In this document: positions 1 through 10,074 of the stretch, one piece after another
Layout of the letters: each line of letters begins with the position of its first letter
Position numbering within the stretch: the stretch's first letter is position 1
NCBI GenBank assembly: GCA_963970005.1
Contig: CAXAMN010013780.1
Location: forward strand, 539,442 to 603,441
From: Durusdinium trenchii
Lineage: Eukaryota; Sar; Dinophyceae; Suessiales; Symbiodiniaceae
Reading direction: 5' to 3'
DNA: 64,000 nt
Notes under the pieces: generated by a model
The model's input: only the letters and a program-made list of their open reading frames with translations
What the model was told of the DNA's origin: nothing
The model's database searches: none
Position numbers and translations under genes: made by a program

Positions 1-643
1 CAAAAAAAAGCTCCTACCCGAAGGCCCAGACAGGCCTTCAAAAGGCCCGCTGCTGCGGAACCACAATCTCGAGAGTCAAAGGCTACTGATGTTGCTGGAG
101 AATCGGCCAAGGCCCTCGAGGGCAAGCCGGAGGAGCCAAAGCCCAAAAAGCGGGCAAAGAATGTAGCGAGTGAGATCAAGCCGGAGAACGCCTCTGAGAA
201 TACATCGGAGGAAAAGCCAAAGAAGAAGAACACGAAGGCAAATGAACCTGAGGAAACCACCGGCAATGAGAGGCCCAAGAGATCTCGGGCACCATCTGCA
301 GCCAAGAAGTCTGCTGACAAAACCAAGTGCCAGAAAACATCTGGGGAGCTTGGCTCTGGTGACAGGAGCGAGGGTGACAAAGATGGCGGCAATGGGAAGT
401 CGAGAACATGGGCTGGGCGGTGGATCCCCACGGAGCCAGTGGCATTGAGGAAGATGGAAGCCATCCGCAGCGTGTTTGAGGAGTTTTTGGCTCACAAACT
501 GTGTAGCCAAAGCACCTTCCAGAGCCCCTTCTACAAGGTCTGTGTGAATGGCTTCAAGAACCAGAATCTTGACGACGCCACGACCTTCGAGACTTACCGC
601 GCCGCAGCAGAGCTGGAGGTCACAGGCTTTCTTCAGCAAGAGG
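1..643 (+). CDS. Host gene, exon 1 (5' partial): Lys/Glu-rich tail plus conserved segment
   Basis: Frame 1 is open from the first base, so the gene starts outside the window. The first ~135 codons are low-complexity, rich in K, E, P, A and S, and basic, as in a disordered nuclear-type tail. They are followed by a more ordered segment (TWAGRWIPTEP, then RSVFEEFLAHKLCSQ). Ending the exon at 643 leaves one base and a GT donor (GTGTGCG). Joining to 1329 after TTCTTGCAG gives glycine-tryptophan across the junction with the frame kept. Without splicing the frame ends at a stop at 688-690. The product is unknown. The style matches large uncharacterised dinoflagellate families, but that is my recollection and was not searched. 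Confidence 0.6.
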
Positions 644-1328
644 GTGTGCGTGCCTGGTCTTTGCCAAGACACTCTGGTACCCCATGTTAGTTCCATGTGA
701 ATAGCTAAATGTAGGGAACAAAAGTCTAGAGTCAAGAGTCAAAACAACTACAAAAAGGCACACACATCGTTCACATTAAACAACTACAACGATAATACAT
801 GAATGTTCCTTGTCATCTAAGGCAAGAAGCTTCGGGGTGTTGCAATGGAGTCTTAGGCTATCTGGACTTCAGCTTTGGCCAGCTGCTGTGAGAGGGCAAG
901 TGTTTGGAAGCTAGTGAAATCTGGCGTGGGACACACTTGTTTTTTTCCCAGAAGCATGGCTAAGTGGCTTTGGCCTACTGTTTTGCTTGAGCTCAATTGG
1001 GATTCCAGGGGTCTTAACCGGCTTTAGCCACCCAGGGATTGTTTGGAGCTTACATCACAATGCATTTGCGTTCCAATGTTCAATTTGTTTTGGGGTTTCT
1101 TTGAACCTTGGGTGTGGCCGGAACCCTCTCAAAAAGAACGTAACTGCTGAGACCTAGAGCAGTCCTCGTTGCATCGCAGGATAGAAGCTGATGAAGCCCA
1201 CCTGCTTGCCAAAAAGTTTGATGTTTGCTTTTCCATGCTGATGTGGAAACCACCGTGACCGTGACTGGCCATAACACACAGAATGTGCAAACATGAATTC
1301 ATGGCTGAGAACGGCCCTCTTCTTGCAG

Positions 1329-1430
1329 GATGGGCCGACGCCGTGGACAAGGTTTCCTTTCGAAGTCCGGCTTCTTTGAGAGCAACCCTGGCTCATTTAC
1401 CGACAGAGCCACTTCTGAGACTACAGTTTT
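1329..1430 (+). CDS. Host gene, exon 2
   Basis: This follows a clean pyrimidine-AG acceptor (TTCTTGCAG) and reads WADAVDKVSFRSPASLRATL, continuing in phase from exon 1. The frame meets a stop just after 1430, so the exon must end before that. I could not fix the donor, and the end given is approximate. Antisense ORFs over the same bases are of similar length, so the call rests on splice phase and amino-acid composition. Confidence 0.5.
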
Positions 1431-1481
1431 GAATGGCAGAATGGCATGGTCGCATTCCCACCACCACACCCACGCACTCAG

Positions 1482-1585
1482 CATTTTTGATCGAACTACT
1501 CAATCCTGCCTCTGTGCCCAGTGCCTTTGTCTCCATGTTGCCTCGGGAGCTTGAACTCGCTGTGAGACGAATGATCTCTTTGAGG
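1482..1585 (+). CDS. Host gene, exon 3
   Basis: The acceptor is CACTCAG at 1475-1481. The frame reads LIELLNPASVPSAFVSML and then a charged helix-like run (RELELAVRRMISLR). The donor is GTACCC at 1586, with the exon ending on a complete codon. That fits the next exon, which starts in phase 0 at 1655. No recognised domain. Confidence 0.55.
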
Positions 1586-1654
1586 GTACCCAAGGAAACT
1601 TGTCCACTATAAAAGCAGACCCTTGAAACGTTGTTCCTTTGAGGATTCCTTTAG

Positions 1655-1892
1655 ATGTTCTCCCCAAGAGGTGCCACAAACAAACCAACCAAACATGAGG
1701 ACTTTGTGCTGCTGGTGTGTGCGATCTCCTTTCTGTACACCCCAGAGAGCGACAAGATCGCCAACTTGGACTTAGTCGAGTTTTTCTCAGGAAAGGCTCG
1801 AGTGAGTCGTCTTGCAAGTTGGCTGGGCTATAATGTGCGGGCATATGATATTGACTACGAACAACCCAGTACACAGGGAGGTTTCAAGAGAG
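1655..1892 (+). CDS. Host gene, exon 4: methyltransferase-like motif I region
   Basis: The acceptor is CCTTTAG. The exon holds DLVEFFSGKARVSRLA followed by GYNVRAYDIDYE. This pattern resembles the SAM-binding start of cytosine-C5 methyltransferases (D-L-F-x-G-x-G followed by an acidic residue that binds the ribose), with the glycine loop altered. The donor is GTAAGA at 1893 and leaves one base. The GT-AG intron 1893-2072 joins it in phase to exon 5. Methyltransferase ancestry is inference. Catalytic activity is doubtful because the classical PCQ motif is changed downstream. Confidence 0.65.
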
Positions 1893-2072
1893 GTAAGATG
1901 AGCAGAAGCCCCATGGACATGAATGGAGCAGCTGGGCTAGTGTACCTTTCATAAACATCAGCAAACTCTTTGCTAGGGATGGGGGTTTGTTGAGAACAGT
2001 TTCTTTGAATCAAGAAAGAACTAATGAAGGTGTTTTTGAATGCCCCCTGTTGCCGTGTCACGCACAGGTTAG

Positions 2073-2241
2073 CCATTGTTTTGTGCGTGGCTGGAAAGCC
2101 AGAAGCCACCCTCTACGTCCTGGCCGTAGTGTGCAGCAGCTGGAGCGCTGTAAACCTAGCTACCAGCAAACGAGATGTCTTGACACCGTACGGAGATGAG
2201 AACGTCACCTCTGTGAGAACTGGTAATCGTATGGTAGCCAG
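2073..2241 (+). CDS. Host gene, exon 5: methyltransferase-like motif IV region
   Basis: It starts after GGTTAG. A second AG lies six bases upstream but breaks the frame. It reads IVLCVAGKPEATLYVLAVVC, then SSWSAVNLATSKRDVL. The VVCSSWSAVN stretch sits where the PPCQxFS catalytic loop would be in a C5-methyltransferase fold: a cysteine is present but the preceding proline pair is not. The exon ends at 2241 on a GC donor (AG|GCTGGA), which is the only donor that keeps phase with the next acceptor (CACCAG at 2328). Confidence 0.65.
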
Positions 2242-2328
2242 GCTGGACCACATAGACGTAGGGCTTCACCTTCTTGTAAACTAACCACAGTTCTCAAAGT
2301 TATCCCAAAGCTTGTTTATTGCCACCAG

Positions 2329-2488
2329 ATTTTTTGGATGTCCCTTCCCTATAAGGGTGGCCCTCCTACTCGTGCTGCTTAGCTGCCTTGGCCAAACATG
2401 GTTGGTGGAGAACCCAGCGTCTTCGTGCATCTTGCTCCATCCCTGGCTTCAATGGGCACTCACGCTCATAAAAGGAGCATCTGGCAAG
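2329..2488 (+). CDS. Host gene, exon 6: methyltransferase-like motif VI region
   Basis: It reads FFGCPFPIRVALLLVLLSCL, then GQTWLVENPASSCILLHPWL. The WLVENPASS string resembles motif VI (E-N-V/P) of C5-methyltransferases and lies the expected distance after the motif IV-like loop. The exon ends on a second GC donor (AAG|GCTCCTT), which gives phase 0 to the acceptor at 2871. An alternative GT donor at 2502 does not fit the phase of the next exon. Confidence 0.65.
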
Positions 2489-2871
2489 GCTCCTTGTAAA
2501 GGTATACAAAGTTTTCTTTTGGGGCTGTAGAGATCTGTAGAGTAGTGACTACCAAAAGAAGTGCACAACGCTTGAATGGGTCATGATGTTTGACGTGAAA
2601 CCTTTAAGTTGGGACCAGTGGAACCCAAACTACGTGTGTCAGTTCAATCTCTCCTTGTGTCTTTGGCTTTTGGAAACACTATGCTTGGCCCACCCTCCAA
2701 TCCAAATAACAATACATAAATAGCGGACTCCACCTATCCCAAACTTTTTGGACAACATACCAAAAGAACCTGAAAAGCATCCAAGCCCAAACGAAGGGAC
2801 CCCTGAGGTTCCTTATGGGTCATTTCATTCAACCTGGGTTGGGGACTATAGAGCGTCCCTTTTTCACTGAG

Positions 2872-3082
2872 GTCTTTTGCGTTAAGTTCTGCATGCGGCA
2901 CTATGCTTCTGCGTCGATGAAGCCTACCATGGTTCTGACGAACAGCCATATCTTTGCAGCACTTAACTTGGGATCCGTTTCCAAACAGAAAAGGAGAGGG
3001 GCAAAACAGACAACGAGGAGGTACATCGATTCCAAGGGACGGAAACGATATTGCGGAACACGTTCGCTAAAAGCATCCCAGA
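2872..3082 (+). CDS. Host gene, exon 7
   Basis: The acceptor is TTTTTCACTGAG. The frame reads VFCVKFCMRHYASASMKPTM, then a basic stretch (SKQKRRGAKQTTRRYIDSKG). It meets a stop at 3097-3099, so splicing at GT 3083 (GTCTTAC) is likely. The basic, Thr/Arg-rich end has no domain I recognise. Confidence 0.6.
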
Positions 3083-3099
3083 GTCTTACTTTTAATTAG

Positions 3100-3558
3100 G
3101 TGGCCCGCACGTTTTCAAATCAGAAATCCTTTTGTGATCTATTTCGGTTGCAGTCAACCACAATTATTTTACCATTGCCTACAAACATCGTCGTGGAAGA
3201 CTTCCAAGATCTCAGGACATACACTGCTAAGTTTGCAGCGAAATTGGCCACATTGCTTCCTGAAGTGAAGCAAACACCCCAACGATTGGAGGTCCAGGTT
3301 TCTTGGCTTCTTTCTTCTGAAGGCAACCCCGATAAACAACAACAGAAAGAACTTTTGTTGAATCAATGCCCTCAACAAACTATAGCTCTCCAACACCGCA
3401 AGAATGCGACCCAGGTCAACGCCTTGACACCTTTGCCAGAGCTGCTTCGGTCCTTGCCAGAGAGCTCGTGCGCTGAAGCTGGGCTTTCTGAGGTTCTGGA
3501 CTATGTTAAGAAGTCACAGTATCTTGTGCTTCCACTTGAGTGGAAGGGGCTTTTGTAA
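3100..3558 (+). CDS. Host gene, probable further exon(s), boundaries unclear
   Basis: One frame is open for 152 codons after the acceptor TTTAATTAG (VARTFSNQKSF, later ETYRA-like acidic and Gln-rich helices such as LPEVKQTPQRLEVQVSWLL) and ends TAA at 3556-3558. The beginning looks like family sequence. The remainder may be intron or a Gln-rich linker. Internal donors could not be fixed. Confidence 0.35.
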   Translation: MARTFSNQKSFCDLFRLQSTTIILPLPTNIVVEDFQDLRTYTAKFAAKLATLLPEVKQTPQRLEVQVSWLLSSEGNPDKQQQKELLLNQCPQQTIALQHRKNATQVNALTPLPELLRSLPESSCAEAGLSEVLDYVKKSQYLVLPLEWKGLL

Positions 3559-3747
3559 AAGATCAATGATCGAAACTAATTAGCCATGGGCTTGGTGGTA
3601 TCTATGCAGTCCTAGTGAATCAGGGGTTGGACCTGGAACTTGAAAAGATGGAACAGGAAACATCTAGACTTTCCAGTCGTGAACTAATGCTACCAATCTC
3701 AAGTTTCAAAAATGCTGTGCACCTGGTTGCGCATTGGGCATTTTGTG

Positions 3748-3803
3748 AAACGGCGTTTTTTACCGACCAAACGGCGTTTTTTACCGACCAAACGGCGTTT
3801 TTT
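3748..3803 (+). repeat. Tandem repeat, 21-bp period, about 2.7 copies
   Basis: AAACGGCGTTTTTTACCGACC recurs at 3748, 3769 and 3790, so the period is 21 bases. It lies in a probable intron of the host gene. A related AACGGCGATC repeat occurs at 10407-10450. The rest of 3560-4660 shows no other structure I can support. Confidence 0.8.
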
Positions 3804-4668
3804 GGTTTTGCATATTTTTGAACATTTTGTTGAACTACTACTGGAGTAGAGATTGCAGGCTGAATCCCTGGTTCCAACTGCTACCCACCGCCCGCTTCCT
3901 TTTAGGGAGTTGTGAGCCCTGTTTGCATATGCAAATCTGTGGCAAGTTGGTTGCAAACCAAAGCGGAGAAGGGAAAACACACACGACCAGGTACCAATTG
4001 CTGTTGACAGCCATTCCTGTGAAGTTCACAACATGTCCATCACTCTCCGTAAGATGTTGCTTGTTTAGGCTGGGGTTCAAGCTCATAGGCAGAAAGGTCT
4101 TGGAGTAGGGTCAGGATGTCGGACCCGGCTCACCAAAGACTCAAGAAAGTTGAGTTGTGGTCGTCTGAAACTTTGGTGACGGGCATGCGCAGTGTAGCTA
4201 CGCAGCCGGATGGACTACTGGTCAAAACGGAGGAAGATGAGACAATGATGCGTGAATATGCAGTTACTTGTCCATGACAAATGGTGGGTTCTATTAGAGA
4301 TTTTTTTTTGGGGGGGCAAAGCCCAACTCTCGACCGTTTCTCCAACATAAGATTCCTGCAAGGCTCTTTCGGCGGAACTTCATGGGCTTTCACCTACAAA
4401 CGCTGCAGAAGGCGAGGGGGGCCCGACTACAAGCGAGGAGTGGCAGTATGAAGAGCTTGAGGGCTTGGGTGATGACTCCTTCACTAGCCTCCTTCAACAT
4501 AGCCTCACCTTCGAAGTTGCCTGGCTTTTGTTAAAGCATGTTAAAGCTATGAGCAAACAATAGTCCTAAGCTCATGGTTTCAACATTCATAAGTGCCCCA
4601 GTTTTCATTCCTTCGCAAAGGACACCCATGTTGATCACGATCCCCAGAGTCTGAGCCCACTGACCGGG

Positions 4669-4840
4669 ATGCGCCGACCAAAGAGCTTTGCTGGTCCTGA
4701 CGAGGAGACGGTCCCAGGCTCTCCAGAGTGTTTGAAAAAAGGCATGGAAGGGTCTGATACTCTTCGGGATGTGGACACTCCTACCCCAAAGCCAATCGAA
4801 AAAGACCCTCGGTTTTGGAATCTGTTCTATTCAAACCTTC
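4669..4840 (+). CDS. Host gene, possible acidic exon
   Basis: A hydrophilic frame (DEETVPGSPECLKKGMEGSD, then DTPTPKPIEKDPRF) in the correct order between neighbouring exons. Low complexity and uncertain ends make this tentative. The AT-rich part after about 4840 is probably intron. Confidence 0.35.
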
Positions 4841-4923
4841 TTTGCATAATCCATAAACACTTTGTACAAAGTACATCAGGTTACTGATACAACAGCCACG
4901 AAGCATGCGTAACTAAGGAAGCT

Positions 4924-5250
4924 ATGCCGGGGAGTCCATTGGCTGGTCGTCCGATGCCGTCGCCTTGTCGGGCCGCCTCACCAAAGGCCCCACCAGAAGC
5001 AAAGGCCAAGCCTGCTGACCAGGAGGTCGATCAGATTCCAGATGTGCTTGATACGTCGGCAGTGAAACCCCGCCCTGGAGAGATTCGAATCTCCCAAGAG
5101 GCTATCAACTCCAGACTTAGACGTGTCTTTACCCCCAATACCCGTGGCCAGTTCAAGGTAAGTCAGGAGATAATCCAGCAATGGAAAACCAAGAAAGGCA
5201 GAAAAAGCCTGGAACAACTTTTTCAAAGTTGTGGCTACGATTCGGACTGG
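4924..5250 (+). CDS. Host gene, exon with conserved basic block
   Basis: The N-terminal part is Pro/Ala-rich. It is followed by an ordered block: EIRISQEAINSRLRRVFTPN, then KVSQEIIQQWKTKKGRKSLE and LFQSCGYDSDW. The donor GTGTGA at 5251 is used after a complete codon. The next exon starts in phase 0 at 5349, after CTGGTCAG. The block looks like a conserved helical domain of unknown function. Confidence 0.65.
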
Positions 5251-5348
5251 GTGTGACAAAACTGTTCAACCCCGTGCCCCCGTGTTTCAAAACCACCAGG
5301 TCTGTGTCTTGGTCTGTTTCTTGCAAACTGCATCTTGGCCCTGGTCAG

Positions 5349-5458
5349 GAGGCTTTTGTGGAGGAGTGCGAGCTTGTTCGATCAGACCTTCTCCAAAACG
5401 ACTTGGATGTTGAAGGAGAATTCGTCAGCGAACAAGTAATGAAAGAAGAGTGGGAATG
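5349..5458 (+). CDS. Host gene, small acidic exon
   Basis: It reads EAFVEECELVRSDLLQNDLD, then VEGEFVSEQVMKEEWEW. It is bounded by CTGGTCAG and by GT at 5459 (GTCTGAG). Two bases left over plus one from 5562 make tryptophan across the junction. The composition suggests an amphipathic helix. Confidence 0.65.
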
Positions 5459-5561
5459 GTCTGAGTTTTTTGGTTGCAATGAGCTGGTAGCTTTATGTTG
5501 CTTTTCTGATTGCAAAGCCGGTCAAAGGTCACTTGCTGCGTTTGCAAGCGGACACCTTAAG

Positions 5562-5634
5562 GACCCGGATCGCGGCTGTCAAGGCTGATTGTCGCAAGTC
5601 TCCAAAGACGCTGATGAGGCCAAAGCTTCTCAAA
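5562..5634 (+). CDS. Host gene, micro-exon
   Basis: The acceptor is CACCTTAAG. It reads TRIAAVKADCRKSPKTLMR. The donor is GTATGT at 5635. Too short to have been found without its phase match to the preceding exon. Downstream 5656-6120 has several open frames, but none could be tied to the gene with confidence. Confidence 0.6.
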
Positions 5635-6195
5635 GTATGTTAGAAGATGTTAGAAGATAGTGGAAGTGGAAGTTGTTGGTGTCACACAAAAACATGAACA
5701 GGTCATAACATATCTAATTCGTCAGCTTTGCTATAGTCCACATGACTTCAACCGTTTTCTCTGCACCAGGTGGGACAGGTATGAAAAGATCGTATTATAC
5801 TGGGCCGAGAAAGCTGTCAAGACTACAAGAAAGTCACTTGGAGCAACAAGCAACTCACTTCTATGGATGGTGGAAAAGGGAGCGTTTCCATGCTTCCGTG
5901 CTGGTTCTGCTTTTGATACCCCTGGAATTGAACAACCCGTTGATTTTCCAAGGTCGCTCTGGAACATTTGTTGTTTTCCTTGGACAAAGTTTCAAACATG
6001 CAATGTCAATTTGTGTGTCCAATGTTTGCGGTGGGGGTGTTTTTTCAACGATAGACTGCTTCTGGAAGACCCAAGAGTTGCATGAACAAAACCCAGTTTC
6101 AATTCAAGAGTCTGCCGTTTGATTCAATGAGTGGTAAGTCTATTCGTTAAATGGCCAAAACAACAGTCGGTTTCTTTTCATTCTAGTGATCGTTC

Positions 6196-6420
6196 ATGCA
6201 TCCTAGGCAGAGAAGTGCGCTTCAGCTCAACCGACGTGTGAAGTTTGAGCAAACGCCTCCCAACTTTGAGGATTTTGCCCCTGAGTGCCTGGAGTCAGCG
6301 CATGCAGGGACACTTCTCCAAGCACCGAGTCCTGCGGCTGGCGGGAACCAGCCAGAGTCCCGTAAACGCCCTTCAGGGAGCAAGCCCTCTGATGACATCA
6401 AAACCCCCAAGAATGCAAGG
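6196..6420 (+). CDS. Host gene, hydrophilic exon
   Basis: The likely acceptor is CATCCTAG just inside this interval. The frame reads RRVKFEQTPPNFEDFAPECL, then a Pro/Ser/Lys-rich linker (ESRKRPSGSKPSDDIKTPK) that looks disordered. The donor is GTAACC at 6421. Phase to the next block does not match exactly, so a missed micro-exon in between is possible. Confidence 0.5.
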
Positions 6421-6625
6421 GTAACCCCGTCTCCTCTCTCATACCAGAAGAGCCATGCAGGCGGGAAATTCATGTCATTCAAGCCTACACGAAGAGGGAA
6501 CCTTTTCTACCAACTCGAGAATCTCAACTTCTGCAATCCTTTAGATAGATCCTAGTAGGGTGAAGGAATGTCCATGCCCAGATTGTTTTTTGCGGGCCAT
6601 CAACCACACAAGTTTCCTTCCGCAG

Positions 6626-6804
6626 GTTCTGGTGATGAGGCCGACAGCTTGGGTTCTGATTTCGAGGTTGACGCTGAGGAAGAGGTTAAAGGCGATACGG
6701 CCGGCAAGGAGCGCAAAAAGGCAGGATTACCGGTGTGGCAACCGGATACTTTGCCCAGTTCAATTGCCAACAAAATGATGAAGCTTAGCTTTTTGGCTAG
6801 ATGA
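6626..6804 (+). CDS. Host gene, acidic exon
   Basis: It begins after TTCCGCAG and reads GDEADSLGSDFEVDAEEEVK, then ERKKAGLPVWQPDTLPSSIA. The acidic patch followed by a basic patch is typical of a charged linker. The 3' splice position is unknown; the frame stops at 6802-6804. Confidence 0.5.
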
Positions 6805-7027
6805 ACACTGATCCTTTGACTATCCTTAAGATAGGATTACCTTTTTGGGCTCCGCCAAGGACTTGCTTGACCAAACGGGCTGCGCGTCTTCAGATTGGCT
6901 TCGACCGGTTGGCGTCAGTGGAGAATTCAAAGCTGTCCCAACTTCAAAAGATGCAGTTTGGCTAAACCACTCGATCTTTACTTTTCCTTTCAATGGTAAA
7001 CTATGCGCAATCCAATGATACCCGAGA

Positions 7028-7243
7028 GTGGACCACCCTTTTTATGGCCTGAGGATGGAGAAGAAGCTGGAGACCGTCATCGCTGACCTTACCAGCAAGT
7101 GCCACCAAATTGAGGAATCCTACAATAAGGGTGTCATTGATGGGTTCTCCAAAGATCATGAAGGGCAGCTAGAAACCTTGTTCTTGGATGCCCGTGAAAG
7201 GCGCCACCCTAAGAACATGCGCAGCCAACTCTGCAAAATCTAG
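7028..7243 (+). CDS. Host gene, helical exon
   Basis: The frame reads EKKLETVIADLTSKCHQIEE, then YNKGVIDGFSKDHEGQLETL and a basic end (DARERRHPKNMRSQL). Heptad-like spacing of L, I and V suggests a short coiled coil. Boundaries are approximate. Confidence 0.45.
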   Translation: MDHPFYGLRMEKKLETVIADLTSKCHQIEESYNKGVIDGFSKDHEGQLETLFLDARERRHPKNMRSQLCKI

Positions 7244-7411
7244 ATTTGTTTATCCGTTCAAAGTTTGTGTTTTTGGCTAAGGGCGGTGGAAGCTTTGGGC
7301 CTTGAATCACGTATGAGGCAAGGTATGTTCTTGACTGCTATACCAAGTATTTATTCGTAGCTATCACTGGTTGTTTTCCTCTTTTACTGCTTCTTGTGAC
7401 TTTGGCAACAG

Positions 7412-7541
7412 AGGCCACTTCTGCCCAAGATCAAGGAGAAGACTAAGCGCACCGCGCCTCGCCAAAGTGCCAGGGCAAAAGCCAAGGGCAAGGCCAAAGC
7501 GGCCCCTAAGGGCAAAGCGGATTCGAATTCCAAAGCTAAAG
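7412..7541 (+). CDS. Host gene, Lys/Ala-rich basic exon
   Basis: The acceptor is GGCAACAG. It reads RPLLPKIKEKTKRTAPRQSA, then RAKAKGKAKAAPKGKA, so it is strongly basic and DNA- or RNA-binding-like. The donor is GTAAGT at 7542, leaving one base. Joined to GT at 8020 this gives glycine in phase across the GT-AG intron 7542-8019. Confidence 0.6.
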
Positions 7542-8019
7542 GTAAGTGAAAGGCTTGAAGGTTCAACAGTTCTTCTACATAAATTGGGAAATGATATAGG
7601 TCTGTAGGTGTCTACTTACTTTGCATGCTACTCATGCTGTTCGAAGCTGTTGTTTCTGAGGGGAAAGGACGAAGCTCATTTGAGCCTTTCCGCTGGCAAA
7701 GCCACGCAGTGACCAACAACAAAAAATAACCTGATAGTAGTTTTGTTGATCAGCCACCTTGTTGCCTCATTTACCTCATCTGGCTTTGTCAAGGCTGTTT
7801 TCCTTTTTGTCTGATTTCTTCAAATCAGATTATTTCCGCCTTCGAAAACATGTGAGGGCTTTTGGTATGCAAATTCAATGGAACCCTTGTGATTACATAA
7901 GGGTTCAACGCTCAATCGCACGGCAAAGCCATTGGAAAAGCACGGCCTGGTACTGAACGTCCTCTAAACCTCAAGCTAGAACACCCCTAGAGTATTTCAG
8001 ACCAAGAAGTGTCGGCCAG

Positions 8020-8235
8020 GTCAAAAGGCTGAAGCTGCCCCTGATGTAACAGCTCTTGCAGAAGCTGTTGCTGATGGCGTTTCTGGGATGCAACCCTTGC
8101 CACTCCAAGTCTTGATAGCTTGAACTCCCACTGCCATCTAAACAGGCCCCTTCTTCCACGCCACGCCCATGAGGTTCCGACCTCGACTGTCCAGAGGATC
8201 CACCTGGGCGAGACAGCTGAGATCGACCGTCGTCG
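8020..8235 (+). CDS. Host gene, exon with an apparent internal frameshift
   Basis: It begins in phase (QKAEAAPDVTALAEAVADGV). The frame needed at its far end (EVPTSTVQRIHLGETAEIDR) is offset, with the switch near 8100-8115. The 3' end at 8235 uses GTAAAA and joins in phase to 8291 over a 55-base intron. An indel in the genome, an assembly error or an undetected very small intron could each explain the switch. A pseudogene is therefore possible. Confidence 0.5.
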
Positions 8236-8290
8236 GTAAAAAAAACTGCTCAAGAAACACTTGGGCCATGATCAAGCGGCGCAATCTTAG

Positions 8291-8613
8291 CTGGAAAGTG
8301 AAGATGAGCTATTTCCAGTACCATGAAGGGAATGAAGTTATCAGCATTCCGTACTACTGCCCGTATGACTTGGTTGAGTACTTGGTTTCGCATGAAGCAG
8401 GAGCTTTGCTGGGAGGGTTTGAAAACCCAGGTGATGTAGCACTTCATTTGGAAAGCTACTGGAAGGCGTTTAGCCTTCACCATGGCGATCATCAGGTGTT
8501 TGTGGAACACCAAGACAGCCTTTCACGTGTGGTTCCGATTGTGTGGCATGGTGACGAAGGCCGAGGTAAGCGGAGGGGGAACACCTGCGTTGTCAGCATC
8601 GAAAGCGTCTTCA
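8291..8613 (+). CDS. Host gene, conserved exon
   Basis: The acceptor is GCAATCTTAG. It reads WKVKMSYFQYHEGNEVISIP, then CPYDLVEYLVSHEAGALLGG, VPIVWHGDEGRGKRRG and VVSIESVF. The HGDEGRGKRRGN string looks like a conserved catalytic or binding loop, but I do not know the family's chemistry. The donor GTGCGT at 8614 is chosen because it keeps phase with the acceptor at 8797. An earlier GT at 8566 also keeps phase and would skip the last block. Confidence 0.65.
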
Positions 8614-8797
8614 GTGCGTACTCATCCCAAAAGGACAGGCCAACAGCTGGGAAACGTAGCAGAGCGGACATGGAATGCCCCTGCCAATGCAACTCAAACT
8701 GTAGTTGTTGAATGTTTTTGATGGTTTTTGTTTTCAACCCTATGTCTTGTTGGCCGCCTCCTGTTGTGCTTTGTTGTTTTCAGCGTGCCGCAATCAG

Positions 8798-10074
8798 GTA
8801 ACCCTCCTGCAGAGATGTTGGCAAAGTATGGCAAGGCAACGTCTCGGCTATTGCCAAAGCACTTGGAAGCTTTGAGAGCTCAGAAGACAACCGTCAAGGG
8901 CAACTCATTCCTGCATCACTTTCCTCTTTTCGTGCTGCCAAGTTGGATCCACCATACACACCCTCGCGCTCTGATGTGCTTGTTGGAAATTATGTCTTCA
9001 AGCTTCAAGCGATTGTTCTATGAAGGGTTTACAACGCCTAGTGGAAAGCACTATTGCGTCGCTGTCACTGCTGCAAAAGGGGACCTTAAGTGGTTCCGGA
9101 AAATAGCTTTGGAACGGTGCTGGGAACGTCAGGCTTTCGTCCGGAGCCAGCAATGCTGCCATGAGTGTTTGGCTGGTGAGGATGACAAGCCCTTTGAGGA
9201 TCTTTCAGAGAGCCCATCCTGGGCTCCAAGCGCCTTTGTACAAAGACCGTGGTCTACGACTCCAGTTTGCAATGAGACCCCGTTTTGTCCATCAGCGCCG
9301 GAGAAACAGTACAAAAAGGATTTGTTCCACCTGACAAAGGTGGGTATATACCGTGACCTGAGTGGCTCATGTCTTCTCTGGCTGGTCTACAAAGGCTATT
9401 ACGGAACCCATGGAACATTTGATCAGAAGTTACATGCAGCGCACAGCATGTTCCGGTTGTTTTGTAGCACTACGGGCAAGGTTGCTGCGCTGCGATCGTT
9501 TACCAGGACATTGTTCAACTTTCCCCGGCTGAATTCCTTCGGCTGGGCAAACACGAAAGGTTCAGACACTATGTTGATCCTCAAATTCCTCATCGTTCAA
9601 TGCAGTACCTTTGCCAACACCCCCTTGGCTCCAGGCCATGTTCGCATGCTGCTACTCATGACAGAGACATGCAGGGCTGCCACTGAAGCGTCTTCCCTGC
9701 TTACACGGCACAACATGTGGTTTTCCACCAGGTGTGCTATGAACATCACTGCAGCCCTCACCAAGTTCCTCAATGGATACGCTCTTCTGGCAGCGGCTTC
9801 TGTGAATGATGTGTTCAATGGCTTTTCAATGAAGCCAAAGCTTCACTTGGTCAAACATATCCAACTGGAGTACCATCAGAACCTCGAGGATTTGCACGAG
9901 GTGTTCTACAACATCATGTGCCAGAATTGCGAGGGGTCAGAAGACTTCATAGGCCGTGTATGCCGCTTAAGTCGGCGCTTAGACTCCCGGTTGTTGGGTG
10001 AACGAGTACTTTCCTGCTGCCTACTGAAATCCGCGATCTTGCACCGCCGCCTCAAGAAACTCCACAAGATTTGA
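8798..10074 (+). CDS. Host gene, long 3' exon of unknown function
   Basis: About 425 codons, open from the acceptor CAATCAG to TGA at 10072-10074. Notable features are a Cys/His cluster near 9148-9180 (CCHECL) that could bind zinc, then KKDLFHLTKVGIYRDLSGSC, FGWANTKGSDTMLILKFLIV and MKPKLHLVKHIQ. The C-terminal end is basic (RRLDSRLLGERV). Leucine content and alternating hydrophobic helices suggest a globular all-alpha domain. The frame is far longer than chance at this base composition and continues the exon chain from upstream. No enzyme family is recognised. Confidence 0.75.
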
